DNA of 64,000 nucleotides from Gammaproteobacteria bacterium (GTDB lineage Bacteria; Pseudomonadota; Gammaproteobacteria; Steroidobacterales; Steroidobacteraceae): the NCBI GenBank assembly GCA_010027845.1, contig RGUL01000001.1, positions 100,695 through 164,694 on the forward strand. Direction: 5' to 3'. Below the pieces are notes generated by a model that worked only from the letters and a program-made list of their open reading frames with translations, searched no databases and had not been told where the DNA came from. The translations under genes were made by a program, and so were the position numbers. This document shows, one piece after another, positions 50,262 through 60,392 of the stretch (position 1 is its first letter; the number at the start of each line of letters is the position of its first letter).

Positions 50262-51052
50262 TCCCGCAAAAATTCAGTGACCGTCACCGCGAATTCTTTG
50301 GCGAGTTCGACACACGCGAGGTGTCCGGCGTCGAGCACGGCAAGATCGGCGCCGACGATCGACGCCCGAATTTCCTCGGCGCGCTCGGGCGGGGTCGAAA
50401 CGTCGCGGGCGCCGGCGATCAACAACGTCGGCGCTTGCACGGCGGCGAGCGACGATCGCAAGTCCATATCGCGAATCGCGGCGCAGGCCTCGAGATAGCC
50501 GCGCGGGTCGGTGCCGCGCACGAGCTCGACGATGCGCTCGACGAGCTCCGGTTGTCGCACGACGAACTCAGGCGTGAACCAACGTGCGGCGACACCCGCG
50601 ACGATACCCTGCATGCCATCGGCGCGAACTTTAGCGATGCGCTCGTCCCAACTTTCGGGTGGCCCCATGTATGCGGCCGTATTCGCCGGCACCAAACGGA
50701 ACACGCGTTGCGGCGCGTGCGCCGCCACGTGCAGCGCGATCATGCCGCCGATCGACACCCCGCACCAATGTGCGCGCGGCACGCCCTGCGCATCGAGCAC
50801 GGCACACACGTCGCCGGCGAGATCGGCAATCGTGCGCACGCGCGGCGCTTGCGACGGCACACTCGAACCACCGTGGCCGGGCATGTCGCAACGAATCACC
50901 CGAAAGAACCGTTCGAAGTATTCGAGCTCGGCGTCGAATACGGCGCTGCTTGCGCCTAACGGATGCAACAACACGAGTGCCGGGGCGTGATTACGCCCCG
51001 ACACCGTGTAATTAATGTTCGAGCCCGAGTGCTCGATCGAACCGCGCAACAC
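50258..51052 (-). CDS. pcaD: Alpha/beta hydrolase (3-oxoadipate enol-lactonase-like)
   Basis: ALVLLHPLGASSAVFDAELEYFERFFRVIRCDMPGHGGSSVPS; AHWCGVSIGGMIALHVAAHAP; TLLIAGARDVSTPPERAEEI. Confidence 0.82.
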   Translation of the reverse strand: MLRGSIEHSGSNINYTVSGRNHAPALVLLHPLGASSAVFDAELEYFERFFRVIRCDMPGHGGSSVPSQAPRVRTIADLAGDVCAVLDAQGVPRAHWCGVSIGGMIALHVAAHAPQRVFRLVPANTAAYMGPPESWDERIAKVRADGMQGIVAGVAARWFTPEFVVRQPELVERIVELVRGTDPRGYLEACAAIRDMDLRSSLAAVQAPTLLIAGARDVSTPPERAEEIRASIVGADLAVLDAGHLACVELAKEFAVTVTEFLRE

Positions 51053-51058
51053 GCGCGG

Positions 51059-51448
51059 TCAGTCCGCCTTGTATTTGTCGTGACAGGCCTTGCAGGTTTG
51101 CGTCGCCGCACCGAACGCCGGCTTCAACGCATCAAGGCTGGTCGCGGTCTTAGTCGCCGCCGCCAACGCTGCGGTCTTGTCGCGCAGATCGCCGAGCAAC
51201 TTTTGAAACTCGGGCTGGTTCTTCCAAATTTCCGACTTGGCCTTGGTATTGCCGACGTCGGAGCCCGCCGGAAATACGTCGGGTACCACCGTCGACATGA
51301 ACGCGGCGCGCTCGGCAGCGACCTTAAACGCCGCCGCGTCGTACGGCGCTTTGCCGGACGCCATGGCACCCATCATGCCGATTTGAGCGCCGAGCACGGT
51401 GTACGCGCCTTGACGATATTTGATCTGCTGAGCGCCGCAATATCGCCA
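51059..51448 (-). pseudogene. Cytochrome c' lacking its N-terminus/signal peptide (5' truncated)
   Basis: In-frame ...[56 protein letters not shown]...AFGAATQTCKACHDKYKAD; open frame limited by TGA at 51449-51451; no signal peptide. Confidence 0.7.
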
Positions 51449-53253
51449 TCATCGCGCACGTCGATCATGGCAAGACCACCTTGGTCGACTGCTTGTTGAA
51501 ACAATCGGGAACCTTCGCCGCCCACGAGCGCGTAGGCGAACGCATCATGGACTCGAACGCACTCGAACGTGAGCGCGGCATCACCATTTTGGCCAAGAAT
51601 TGCGCAATCGAATTCGGCGAGACGCGCATCAACATCGTCGACACACCGGGCCACGCCGATTTCGGTGGTGAAGTCGAGCGCGTGCTGTCGATGGTCGATG
51701 GCGTGTTGCTGCTGGTCGATGCGGTCGAGGGCCCGATGCCGCAGACGCGTTTCGTGACGCGCAAAGCGTTGGCGATGGGTCACAAAGCGATCGTCGTGAT
51801 CAATAAAGTCGATCGACCGGGATCGCGACCCGATTGGGTGATCGACCGCACGTTCGAACTGTTCGACAAACTCGGCGCCACCGACGCGCAGCTCGACTTC
51901 CCGATCGTCTATGCCTCGGCCTTGCAAGGCTGGGCGACGACCGATCTCGCGCAGCCCGCCACCGACATGCAGGCGCTGTTCCGCGCAATCTTAGAATTCG
52001 TGCCGCCGCCGCCGACCGAGATCGACGCGCCGCTGCAATTGCAGATTTCGCAACTCGACTACAACTCCTACGTCGGCCGCATCGGCATCGGCCGCATTCG
52101 TCGCGGCACCCTGCGCACCGGACGCACGGTCGCCCTGCGCCACGGCGATGCAGAGCGTGGTGTCGGCAAGATCGGCCAAGTACTCAGCTTCCGCGGTCTG
52201 GAACGCGTGCCCGTCGAAGAAGCCTCCGCCGGTGACATCGTCGCCGTGACGGGTATCGACGAAGTGAACATCGGCTTGACGATTTGCGACCCCGAGCGTG
52301 CCGAGGGCTTACCGCCGATCGAAGTCGACGAACCGACCTTGTCGATGACGTTCCAAGTGAACACCTCGCCGTTCGCCGGCAAAGAAGGCAAGTTCGTCAC
52401 CAGCCGCCAAATTCGTGATCGCTTGGCGCGCGAACTGCAAAGCAACGTCGCGCTGCGCGTCGAAGACACGGCCGATGCCGACGTGTTCCGCGTTTCGGGT
52501 CGTGGCGAATTGCACTTGACCATTTTGGTCGAAAACATGCGGCGCGAAGGCTACGAACTCGCCGTCGGCAAACCGCAAGTGCTGAAGCGCGAAATCGACG
52601 GTGTGATCCAAGAGCCGTTCGAAGCACTCACCATCGACATCGACGAGGCTTATCAAGGCGGCGTCATGTCCGAGCTCGGTACACGCCGTGGTGAATTGCT
52701 CGACATGGTGGTCGAAGGCGACCCGAGCGGTCGTGGCCAAGGCCGAGTACGCCTCGAATATCGAATTCCCGCGCGCGGTTTGATCGGCTTCCAAGGTGAA
52801 TTTTTGACCATGACCCGCGGCACGGGCCTCATGAGTCACATCTTCGACGGCTATGACGTCGTCAAAGGTGAAATCCCCGGCCGCCACAACGGCGTGCTGA
52901 TCAGCAACGAACAAGGTGAAGCAGTCGCCTACTCGCTCTTCACGCTACAAGAGCGCGGCCGTCTGTTCGTCGAGCACGGCACCAAAGTTTACGAAGGCAT
53001 GGTCATCGGCATACACAGCCGCGACAATGACCTCGTCGTGAATCCGATCCGCGAGAAGAAACTCAGCAACGTGCGAGCGGCCGGCAAGGACGATGCGCTG
53101 TTACTCACGCCGCCGATTCCGCTCACGCTCGAATACGCGGTCGAGTTCATCGACGACGACGAACTCGTCGAAGTGACGCCGCAATCGATCCGACTGCGTA
53201 AACGCTTCTTGAAAGAGCACGAACGCCGTCGCGCCTCGCGCGAAGCGGAGTGA
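51424..53253 (+). CDS. typA: GTP-binding protein TypA/BipA, apparently missing its start codon
   Basis: [31 protein letters not shown]...[23 protein letters not shown]; stop TGA at 51421 immediately upstream in frame, no ATG/GTG/TTG before the Walker A motif. Confidence 0.9.
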   Translation, partial: SAERRNIAIIAHVDHGKTTLVDCLLKQSGTFAAHERVGERIMDSNALERERGITILAKNCAIEFGETRINIVDTPGHADFGGEVERVLSMVDGVLLLVDAVEGPMPQTRFVTRKALAMGHKAIVVINKVDRPGSRPDWVIDRTFELFDKLGATDAQLDFPIVYASALQGWATTDLAQPATDMQALFRAILEFVPPPPTEIDAPLQLQISQLDYNSYVGRIGIGRIRRGTLRTGRTVALRHGDAERGVGKIGQVLSFRGLERVPVEEASAGDIVAVTGIDEVNIGLTICDPERAEGLPPIEVDEPTLSMTFQVNTSPFAGKEGKFVTSRQIRDRLARELQSNVALRVEDTADADVFRVSGRGELHLTILVENMRREGYELAVGKPQVLKREIDGVIQEPFEALTIDIDEAYQGGVMSELGTRRGELLDMVVEGDPSGRGQGRVRLEYRIPARGLIGFQGEFLTMTRGTGLMSHIFDGYDVVKGEIPGRHNGVLISNEQGEAVAYSLFTLQERGRLFVEHGTKVYEGMVIGIHSRDNDLVVNPIREKKLSNVRAAGKDDALLLTPPIPLTLEYAVEFIDDDELVEVTPQSIRLRKRFLKEHERRRASREAE

Positions 53254-53257
53254 GCCC

Positions 53258-54031
53258 TCAGGCCCTCGGTGGCCCAGGAAAAAACGCGTTGGTGCGCCGC
53301 ACGTATTCAGCGTATTCCGGTCGACGCTGACCGATATCGCGCTCGAGCAGCCGCACGCCCGACACCCGCAGCAATAAAAAGCTCATGAACGCCGGGCCGA
53401 CGAAACTCCACCATGCACCCGCCGATAGCGCGATCGCATAAAAGCCCCACCAAACGGCGAAGTCGCCGAAATAGTTCGGATGGCGCGTGTAACGCCAAAA
53501 ACCGCGGTCCATCACCTTGCCCGCGTTCGCCGGGTCGCGCTTGAAGCGCGCGAGCTGCCAATCGCCGCCCGCTTCGAAAGTGAATCCGATCAACCATAGG
53601 GCCGCACCGAGATAATCGAGCGGACCGAGCGGCACGTCGGCGAGCGTCGCACCGAGCAAGGGCAAAGAGATCACCCACGCGAGCAAGGCCTGGAACAAAA
53701 ATACGAGATATAAACTTTTGAAGGCGAAACCCGGATCGTTGCGACGACGGATCGCTTGATAGCGGCGGTCTTCTTCGTGCCCCCAGTTACGCGCCGTGAT
53801 GTAGATGCAGAGTCGTAGCGCCCACGCGCCCACCATCGCGAGCAGCAACAGTCCGCGCTCGCCCTGCACAGGCGACAATCGCCAATAGACGACCAGCGCG
53901 ATCAAGAACAACAGCGACCAGAGGCTATCGACGACGTCGACGTTGCGCCGCACCAGCGAGACGAGCCAGCCCAGGGCTGCGACCGCCGCGAGCACCGGCA
54001 GCGCCGAGAGATAGATGGCAAGGTCGAACAT
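53258..54031 (-). CDS. DUF1295 family membrane protein (steroid 5-alpha-reductase-like)
   Basis: RRNVDVVDSLWSLLFLIALVVYW; LCIYITARNWGHEEDRRYQAIR; VMDRGFWRYTRHPNYFGDFAVWWGFY. Confidence 0.92.
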   Translation of the reverse strand: MFDLAIYLSALPVLAAVAALGWLVSLVRRNVDVVDSLWSLLFLIALVVYWRLSPVQGERGLLLLAMVGAWALRLCIYITARNWGHEEDRRYQAIRRRNDPGFAFKSLYLVFLFQALLAWVISLPLLGATLADVPLGPLDYLGAALWLIGFTFEAGGDWQLARFKRDPANAGKVMDRGFWRYTRHPNYFGDFAVWWGFYAIALSAGAWWSFVGPAFMSFLLLRVSGVRLLERDIGQRRPEYAEYVRRTNAFFPGPPRA

Positions 54032-54117
54032 CGCGACTCCCGAGGTTGGTGGATTGGCATTGTGGCCGCTGCTCGCGCTCGCCTCAAGCAGAACGCCGGT
54101 CCGCCGATACAGAACCC

Positions 54118-54981
54118 ATGATCGCCATGGCTGGATCGGTCGTCGTGCTCGTCTGCGTGGTCGGCGGCTTCTTGATGGCCGGCGGCAATCTGCTCTTGTT
54201 GTGGCATCCGTCGGAAATTATCGTCATCGTGGGCGCGGCTTTCGGCGCCTTCATCACCAGCAACCCCCTCAAGGTCGTCAAAGCCGCGTTCATCAACGCG
54301 CTCGCGCTCTTCAAAAAACCGCATTACGACCGCAATAGCTACGTCGATCTCCTGAATCTCGTCTTCGATCTACTGGTGCGCGCGCGCAAAGAAGGCATGC
54401 TCGCCATCGAAGCCGACGTCGAGAATCCGAGCGCGAGCCCGATCTTCGGCAAATACCCTGCGGTAGTCGCCGACCAGCACATGATGGAGTTCATCACCGA
54501 CTGCCTGCGTCTGATGGTCGGCGGCAACCTCGATCCGAACGAACTCGAGAGTTTGTTGGAGTACGAACTCGACACCCACCACAAAGAGGCCGCCGAGCCC
54601 GCGCATGCCGTGCAAAAAGTCGCCGACGCCCTGCCCGGCTTCGGCATCGTGGCCGCAGTCCTCGGCATCGTGAATACCATGTCGACCATCGAGGGCGCGA
54701 GCAGTGCGGCCATCGGTCACAAAGTCGGCGCGGCGTTAGTCGGTACGTTTTTGGGAATTTTGATCGCCTACGGGTTCGTCGGGCCGATCGCCGCGGCGAT
54801 GGAAGCACGCGCACACGAGGAAGGCAAAGCCTTCGAGGTGGTGAAGATGGCCTTGGTCGCGAGCGTGCGCGGCTACTCGCCACAAGTCGCCGTCGAGTTC
54901 GCTCGCAAACTGCTCTTCAGCGACGTACGACCGAGTTTCACGGCGCTCGAAGAACATTTGAAGAACAAGCCCAAGGCGTGA
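54118..54981 (+). CDS. motA: Flagellar motor stator protein MotA
   Basis: GGNLLLLWHPSEIIVIVGAAFGAFITSNPLKVV; VADALPGFGIVAAVLGIVNTMSTIEGASSAAIGHKVGAALVGTFLGILIAYGFVGPIA. Confidence 0.92.
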   Translation: MIAMAGSVVVLVCVVGGFLMAGGNLLLLWHPSEIIVIVGAAFGAFITSNPLKVVKAAFINALALFKKPHYDRNSYVDLLNLVFDLLVRARKEGMLAIEADVENPSASPIFGKYPAVVADQHMMEFITDCLRLMVGGNLDPNELESLLEYELDTHHKEAAEPAHAVQKVADALPGFGIVAAVLGIVNTMSTIEGASSAAIGHKVGAALVGTFLGILIAYGFVGPIAAAMEARAHEEGKAFEVVKMALVASVRGYSPQVAVEFARKLLFSDVRPSFTALEEHLKNKPKA

Positions 54982-54991
54982 GCGAATACCG

Positions 54992-55861
54992 ATGACGCCG
55001 CCTGCGAAAAAAGATACCAAGCCGCGACCGATCATCATCAAGCGCAAGAAGATCGTCGCCGGTGGACACCACGGTGGCGCGTGGAAAGTCGCCTACGCCG
55101 ATTTCGTCACGGCGATGATGGCGTTTTTTTTGGTGATGTGGTTACTGGCGGCGGTCAATCCGGATCAGCGCGCAGCGATCTTCGAATATTTTCGCAACCC
55201 CAGCCTCGAGAACGGCACCGCACCGAAAGCCGCGCCGGGCCAGAGCGGACCTGGTGGGGCGAGTGCGAACCCGATCGATCTGCGCGGCGGTCTCGACGCC
55301 CGCCGCAGCGCCGAACCCGTCGATGCCGCCGAACGTCGACAACTCGAATCGCTGCTCGAAGAATTACGACAAGCCGTCGATCGCAGCCAAGCGCTCAAGC
55401 CCTTCAAAGATCAGCTGCTGCTCGACATCACACCGGACGGTCTACGACTGCAAATCGTCGATAGTCAAAACCGACCGATGTTCGATCTTGGCAGCAGCCG
55501 TCTCAAAGATTACACGAGCGCGATTCTGCGCGAGGTTGGCCGGTATCTGAACACCGTGCCGAATCGCGTCAGCATCAGCGGCCACACCGACACCACCCCC
55601 TACTCGGGCAACGCCGGTGCCGATTACGGCAACTGGGAATTGTCGGCCGATCGCGCCAACGCTGCGCGGCGTGCCTTGCTCGCCGGCGGTCTCGCCGAAG
55701 ACAAAGTGACCCGCGTCGTCGGTTTGTCGTCGAGCGTATTGTTCGACAAAGCGAACGCACGCAACGCCGTGAACCGACGCATCGCCATCATCGTGCTGAC
55801 CAAACGCGCCGAACGCGCCGCGCTTATGGACGGTCGCCCGGAGCCTGCAGCGCCGCCATGA
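54992..55861 (+). CDS. motB: Flagellar motor protein MotB
   Basis: GGHHGGAWKVAYADFVTAMMAFFLVMWLLAAV; OmpA-like NRVSISGHTDTTPYSGNAGADYGNWELSADRANAARRALLAGGL. Confidence 0.93.
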   Translation: MTPPAKKDTKPRPIIIKRKKIVAGGHHGGAWKVAYADFVTAMMAFFLVMWLLAAVNPDQRAAIFEYFRNPSLENGTAPKAAPGQSGPGGASANPIDLRGGLDARRSAEPVDAAERRQLESLLEELRQAVDRSQALKPFKDQLLLDITPDGLRLQIVDSQNRPMFDLGSSRLKDYTSAILREVGRYLNTVPNRVSISGHTDTTPYSGNAGADYGNWELSADRANAARRALLAGGLAEDKVTRVVGLSSSVLFDKANARNAVNRRIAIIVLTKRAERAALMDGRPEPAAPP

Positions 55862-56087
55862 CCTCGGCGATGAAACGCGCCCGCTCGGCGTCGATCGCGG
55901 CCTTCTCGGCACCCTGCGGTTGGTGACGGTCGACTTTTTCGCGTAATTGGCCATCCGCTGCCAGCACCGCTTCGAGCACCATCAAGCGATCTTTGACCAC
56001 CCACAATTCGCGCGCCAGCATCAGCGCGAGCTGTGCCGCGCGATCGTTGCGAATAGCCGTGTCGTTGGGCGTGAGATCGAGACTCAT
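55824..56087 (-). CDS. Small helical/coiled-coil protein, paralog family member 3
   Basis: MSLDLTPNDTAIRNDRAAQLALMLARELWVVKDRLMVLEAVLAADGQLREKVDRHQPQGAEKAAIDAERARFIAEVMAAL; ATGA overlap with MT3. Confidence 0.68.
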   Translation of the reverse strand: MSLDLTPNDTAIRNDRAAQLALMLARELWVVKDRLMVLEAVLAADGQLREKVDRHQPQGAEKAAIDAERARFIAEVMAALQAPGDRP

Positions 56088-57127
56088 GCCGGCTTCCTGC
56101 CATAGACGAACCATGGATAGATGCCACCGCGAAAACCTTCCGAACGCACGTCGACGAAACCCGCCTCGCGCGCAGCCGCCGCAAGATCGAGACTCGCGGC
56201 CTCACGCCAAAAGGGCTCGCCGCCGTTCACTGCAGTGTATTCCGCCCAACGCACGCCCTTTTTGTCGAGCGCGGCGTAGCGCGTGACGTCGGTGAACAGC
56301 ACGTCGCCGTTCGGGCGCAACAAGCGGAACGCCTCGCGCAACTGCGCCTTAGTCGCCTCGGCCGGAATCTCGTGCAACACGATGTACGAGGTGACGAGAT
56401 CAAAGCCCTCCGACTCGAAGCCCGTTTTCTCACCGGAGCCGACGAACAACCGCCACCGCAGTTCGTTCTCATTGGCGATGCGTTGCGCGTGCTCGAGCAT
56501 GCGCGGCGACGGATCGCAGCCCCAAAGTTCCGCCTCGGGAAACGTGCGGGCGATCTGCAGCGTGTAGTTACCACTGCTCGTACCGATCTCGAAAATTTTC
56601 CGATAGTCGCGCCGCGGCAGCACCGACAGAATCTCGCGCCGCTGCGCGTAGATGTCGCCAGGATAGTTACGCGCCACGTAGTGCCGATGGATGAGTTCGC
56701 CGTGCACGAAGCCTTGATAGGGGTGACCGTCCCAACCGCCGGTCGTGCGATGAATCCAAGCACGGTCGAAATAGTCGGGTCGCGCTTCACCCGGCAGCGG
56801 CTCGATGGTGGTGGGGCCTTGCTCGAGCGCCTTCAAGCGCGGCAGCAACTCCGCTTCGATTTCGGCGAACGCTGCAGCGGCGACGCGCCCGTGATTCACG
56901 CCGCTGTATTCGCCGAGCATCGCTAAGGCCGCGGCCGCGGGCGAGTCGGCGAGCGCCGCGTCGACCTGCAGCAACCGCTCGTCGAGATCGTCGGCGAGCG
57001 TCGACTCATCGAGACCGCGCGCCAGCATATCCGCATCGACCTGCTTGCGTAACGGGCCGGTCGCGACCGCTAGATCGGAGAGGAAATGCATCGAGGCGCG
57101 ACCGCGTTGCTTCAAATCGAATTCCAT
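56084..57127 (-). CDS. Class I SAM-dependent methyltransferase with N-terminal domain (MT3)
   Basis: MEFDLKQRGRASMHFLSDLAVATGPLRKQVDADMLARG...KIFEIGTSSGNYTLQIARTFPEAELWGCDPSPRMLEHAQ; FDLVTSYIVLHEIPAEAT; NGGEPFWREAA. Confidence 0.82.
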   Translation of the reverse strand: MEFDLKQRGRASMHFLSDLAVATGPLRKQVDADMLARGLDESTLADDLDERLLQVDAALADSPAAAALAMLGEYSGVNHGRVAAAAFAEIEAELLPRLKALEQGPTTIEPLPGEARPDYFDRAWIHRTTGGWDGHPYQGFVHGELIHRHYVARNYPGDIYAQRREILSVLPRRDYRKIFEIGTSSGNYTLQIARTFPEAELWGCDPSPRMLEHAQRIANENELRWRLFVGSGEKTGFESEGFDLVTSYIVLHEIPAEATKAQLREAFRLLRPNGDVLFTDVTRYAALDKKGVRWAEYTAVNGGEPFWREAASLDLAAAAREAGFVDVRSEGFRGGIYPWFVYGRKPA

Positions 57128-57170
57128 GGTGGACCCCCGAAACGTGTTGAGCCAGATCGATTGTAACGAA

Positions 57171-58403
57171 TCATTCGTAGCGCAGCGCCGCAATGGGATC
57201 GAGGCGCGAGGCTTTGAGTGCCGGATACAGACCGAACACCACCCCGACACCCGCACTCACGCCGAGTGCCATCAGGATGATGTCGGTGCGCGCGAGCATC
57301 GACCAGCCGAACGCAGCCGCAACGAGATTCGCAATGCCGAGTCCGAGCAGCACGCCGATCGCACCGCCGATCGCCGCCAGCGTCAAAGATTCGATCAAAA
57401 ATTGGCGCATGATGTCGCTCGGTTGCGCGCCGACTGCCATGCGTATACCGATCTCGCGCGTGCGCTCCGTGACCGACACCAGCATGATGTTCATCACACC
57501 GATGCCACCGACGACCAGCGATACCAACGCGATCGCCGCCAAAAGATTGGTGAGCGTGCTCATTGCGCTCGTGAAGATGCCGGTCATCTCGGCCATGGTC
57601 GTCGTACTGAAATCGTCTTCGGCGTCGGCCGCGAGTCGATGACGCTCGCGCAACAAACTCGCGATCTGCGCGCGGGCTGGTTCGATCGCCTCGCTCGTCA
57701 TCGCACTCACGTACACGGGGCCACGGACGTATTGCCCGAGCCCGCCTTGGATGCGTGCTTGAAAGGCCGTCACCGGCACGAAGATCGCATCGTCCTGATC
57801 GTCGCCCATACCGCCTTGGCCTTTTTTGGCGAGCACGCCGATGACGCTATACGGTGCGTTTCGAATGCGGATCACCTGCCCGAGCGGATCTACGCCGACG
57901 CCGAATAGTTTGTCGGCCACGGTGCGTCCGATGACGACGTTCTTGGTGGCACCGGCGACATCCGAGGCCGACAGGCCGGCGCCCACCGCCAAATCCCAAT
58001 TACGAATGACGAAATAGTCGGGCGTCGTGCCGTAGACGGTCGTGGTCCAAGTTTGAGTCTCGGAAATCGCCTGCGTCATCGTACGGGTCAACGGAGCGAC
58101 CGCGCGCACGGCCGGTAATTCGGTCTGCATCGCGCGCACGTCGTCCCAAGTGATCGTCGGCTGAGAGCCCATGCCGCCACGCATACCACCGGAATTACTC
58201 GAGCCCGAGAACACCAAAATCACGTTGGTACCCGCGCCTTCGATTTGCGTGCGGATACGCCCCTTCGCCCCTTCGCCGATGCTGACCATCGCCACCACCG
58301 CGGCGACCCCGATGATGATGCCGAGCGCCGTCAAGATCGAACGCAACGTGTTGCGCCGTAGCGCGCGCAGCGCCATGCGTAACGTTTCGGTGGTCGGAAT
58401 CAT
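57171..58403 (-). CDS. ABC transporter permease (MacB-type)
   Basis: [81 protein letters not shown]. Confidence 0.93.
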   Translation of the reverse strand: MIPTTETLRMALRALRRNTLRSILTALGIIIGVAAVVAMVSIGEGAKGRIRTQIEGAGTNVILVFSGSSNSGGMRGGMGSQPTITWDDVRAMQTELPAVRAVAPLTRTMTQAISETQTWTTTVYGTTPDYFVIRNWDLAVGAGLSASDVAGATKNVVIGRTVADKLFGVGVDPLGQVIRIRNAPYSVIGVLAKKGQGGMGDDQDDAIFVPVTAFQARIQGGLGQYVRGPVYVSAMTSEAIEPARAQIASLLRERHRLAADAEDDFSTTTMAEMTGIFTSAMSTLTNLLAAIALVSLVVGGIGVMNIMLVSVTERTREIGIRMAVGAQPSDIMRQFLIESLTLAAIGGAIGVLLGLGIANLVAAAFGWSMLARTDIILMALGVSAGVGVVFGLYPALKASRLDPIAALRYE

Positions 58404-59098
58404 GCTGCCTTGCCCCCAGCTCGTCGCTCATCGCGAACGATCGCACCATCTTTGAGGGCGAGTTCGCGCGCGGCGAACGCCGCGATGTCGTGCTCGTGCG
58501 TGACGAACACCACCGTGATGCCCGTGTCCCGCAATTCTTTGAGAAAGTTCATGATCTCGATGCTGGTCACCGAGTCGAGATTACCGGTCGGCTCGTCGGC
58601 TAAAATCAGCGGCGGGCGCGTCACGAGCGCACGCGCGATCGCCACACGCTGTTGTTGACCACCCGAGAGCTGCGAGGGCTGATGCCGCGCACGGTGCGCG
58701 AGGCCCACCCGCTCGAGTGCCTCGAGCGCCCGCCGGCGCCGCTCTGCCGGCGCGACGCCGGCGTAGATCAAGGGCAATTCGACGTTCTCGGCCGCCGAGG
58801 TGCGCGCGAGCAAATTGAAACTTTGGAAAATGAAGCCGATGAATTGATTGCGGATCGCCGCGAGCTCGATACGCGACAGCTGCGACACGTCGCGCCCGTC
58901 GATGCGGTAGGTGCCCGAACTCGGCGAATCAAGACAACCCAAAATATTCATCAAGGTCGACTTACCCGAGCCGGAAGAACCGGTCACCGCGACGAACTCG
59001 CCGCGCTCGATATTGAGATCGACACCGCGCAAGGCGGCGAATTCCGTATCGCCGGATTGATAGACCTTACCGATTCCCTGTAATTCGAGGAGCGCCAT
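58400..59098 (-). CDS. ABC transporter ATP-binding protein (MacB/LolD-type)
   Basis: [93 protein letters not shown]. Confidence 0.94.
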   Translation of the reverse strand: MALLELQGIGKVYQSGDTEFAALRGVDLNIERGEFVAVTGSSGSGKSTLMNILGCLDSPSSGTYRIDGRDVSQLSRIELAAIRNQFIGFIFQSFNLLARTSAAENVELPLIYAGVAPAERRRRALEALERVGLAHRARHQPSQLSGGQQQRVAIARALVTRPPLILADEPTGNLDSVTSIEIMNFLKELRDTGITVVFVTHEHDIAAFAARELALKDGAIVRDERRAGGKAA

Positions 59099-59115
59099 GG
59101 GCCGTGCGCGTCGCG

Positions 59116-60312
59116 TTACATCATGCGCGGCGGACCGCCGCGACCACTGCCACGGGTCGCCGAGCCGGCGGTCTCGGCGCCCATGATCACCGGCTCGCCA
59201 ACCTTCAAATCGCCACCCACGATTTCCGTGTAGCGCGTATCGGCGAGACCGATGCGCACGCTACGACGTTCCGGCTTACCTTTGACGAGCACGTAAACGC
59301 TGCGCGTGCCCGGTTCGTCCACCGCAGCGGGCGCGGCCGCGGCACCGAAATCGGGTCGGAAGCGCAGCGCCGCATTCGGCACTCGCAACACGTCGGCGCG
59401 GCGGTCGGCGATCACCGATACCGTCGCAGTCATGCCGGGTTTGAGTTTCAATTCGGGATTCGCGACTTCGATCACCGCGTCATAAGTGACGACGTTTTGC
59501 ACGACTTGCGCGGCATTGCGAATCATGTTGATGCGACCACGAAAACGCTCGGACGGATAGGCATCGACGGTGAACGTCGCTTCCATGCCGACTTTCAAAC
59601 GGCCGATGTCCGATTCCGCGACGCTCGTGTGAACCTGCATCGCGCGCAAATCTTGCGCGATGGTGAAGATGATGGGCGCTTGCATGGTCGCCGCTACGGT
59701 TTGTCCGACGTTCACCGCACGCGAGATCACGATGCCGTCGGTCGGCGCGATGATGTCGGTGTAGCGCAGATTCGTTTCCGCTTGGCGCAGCGCCGCAGCG
59801 GCCTGCGCGAGCTGACCTTCGGCTTGCACGGCTGCGGCCTCGGCGGCACGCGCGTTCGCGCGCGTCGTGTCGCGATCGTTCTCGGCGACGATGCGTTGTT
59901 CGAAAAGTTGTTCCGAGCGACGCGCGAGGCGCTTGGCTTCTTCGGCCTGTACCTGCAGACGCTGCAAGTTACCGCGCGCGGCGATCACGTTCGCGCGCGC
60001 TTGCGCAGCGGCGGCTTCGTAGATCGCAGGATCGATCTTTGCAACGTGATCGCCTTTTTTGACGATCGAATTGAAATCGACGTACAGCGCTTGGATGCGT
60101 CCGGACACTTGGCTGCCGACGTCGACGGTGACGAGCGCCGACAACGTGCCGGAGGCGCTCACGCGCGCGACTACCTCTCCGCGCCCCGTCGCTTCGGTGG
60201 AGAATTTCGGCGTCGCATCGCCCGCGGACGTCCAACGCCAGACGAGCAAGACGACGAGCAGTGCACCGATCGCCCAAACGATCTTATTACGCAGCAACGA
60301 AGGCAATTGCAT
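59116..60312 (-). CDS. Periplasmic adaptor subunit (MacA-type efflux)
   Basis: MQLPSLLRNKIVWAIGALLVVLLVWRW; ASGTLSALVTVDVGSQVSGRIQALYVDFNSIVKKGDHVAKIDPAIYEAAAAQARANV; YTDIIAPTDGIVISRAVNVGQTVAA. Confidence 0.93.
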   Translation of the reverse strand: MQLPSLLRNKIVWAIGALLVVLLVWRWTSAGDATPKFSTEATGRGEVVARVSASGTLSALVTVDVGSQVSGRIQALYVDFNSIVKKGDHVAKIDPAIYEAAAAQARANVIAARGNLQRLQVQAEEAKRLARRSEQLFEQRIVAENDRDTTRANARAAEAAAVQAEGQLAQAAAALRQAETNLRYTDIIAPTDGIVISRAVNVGQTVAATMQAPIIFTIAQDLRAMQVHTSVAESDIGRLKVGMEATFTVDAYPSERFRGRINMIRNAAQVVQNVVTYDAVIEVANPELKLKPGMTATVSVIADRRADVLRVPNAALRFRPDFGAAAAPAAVDEPGTRSVYVLVKGKPERRSVRIGLADTRYTEIVGGDLKVGEPVIMGAETAGSATRGSGRGGPPRMM

Positions 60313-60392
60313 GAGCGGGAATTCCACGTGTTTTGCGAACGCCAAGTGTAGACTGCCGCCGGCACCTATGGTTCGTTCGCAAGGGGGTTTTC

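Noticed and set aside
59104-60351. Long plus-strand ORF (415 aa) opposite the MacA-like gene
   Set aside because: Arg/His-rich antisense translation with no motifs; MacA on the minus strand is unambiguous.
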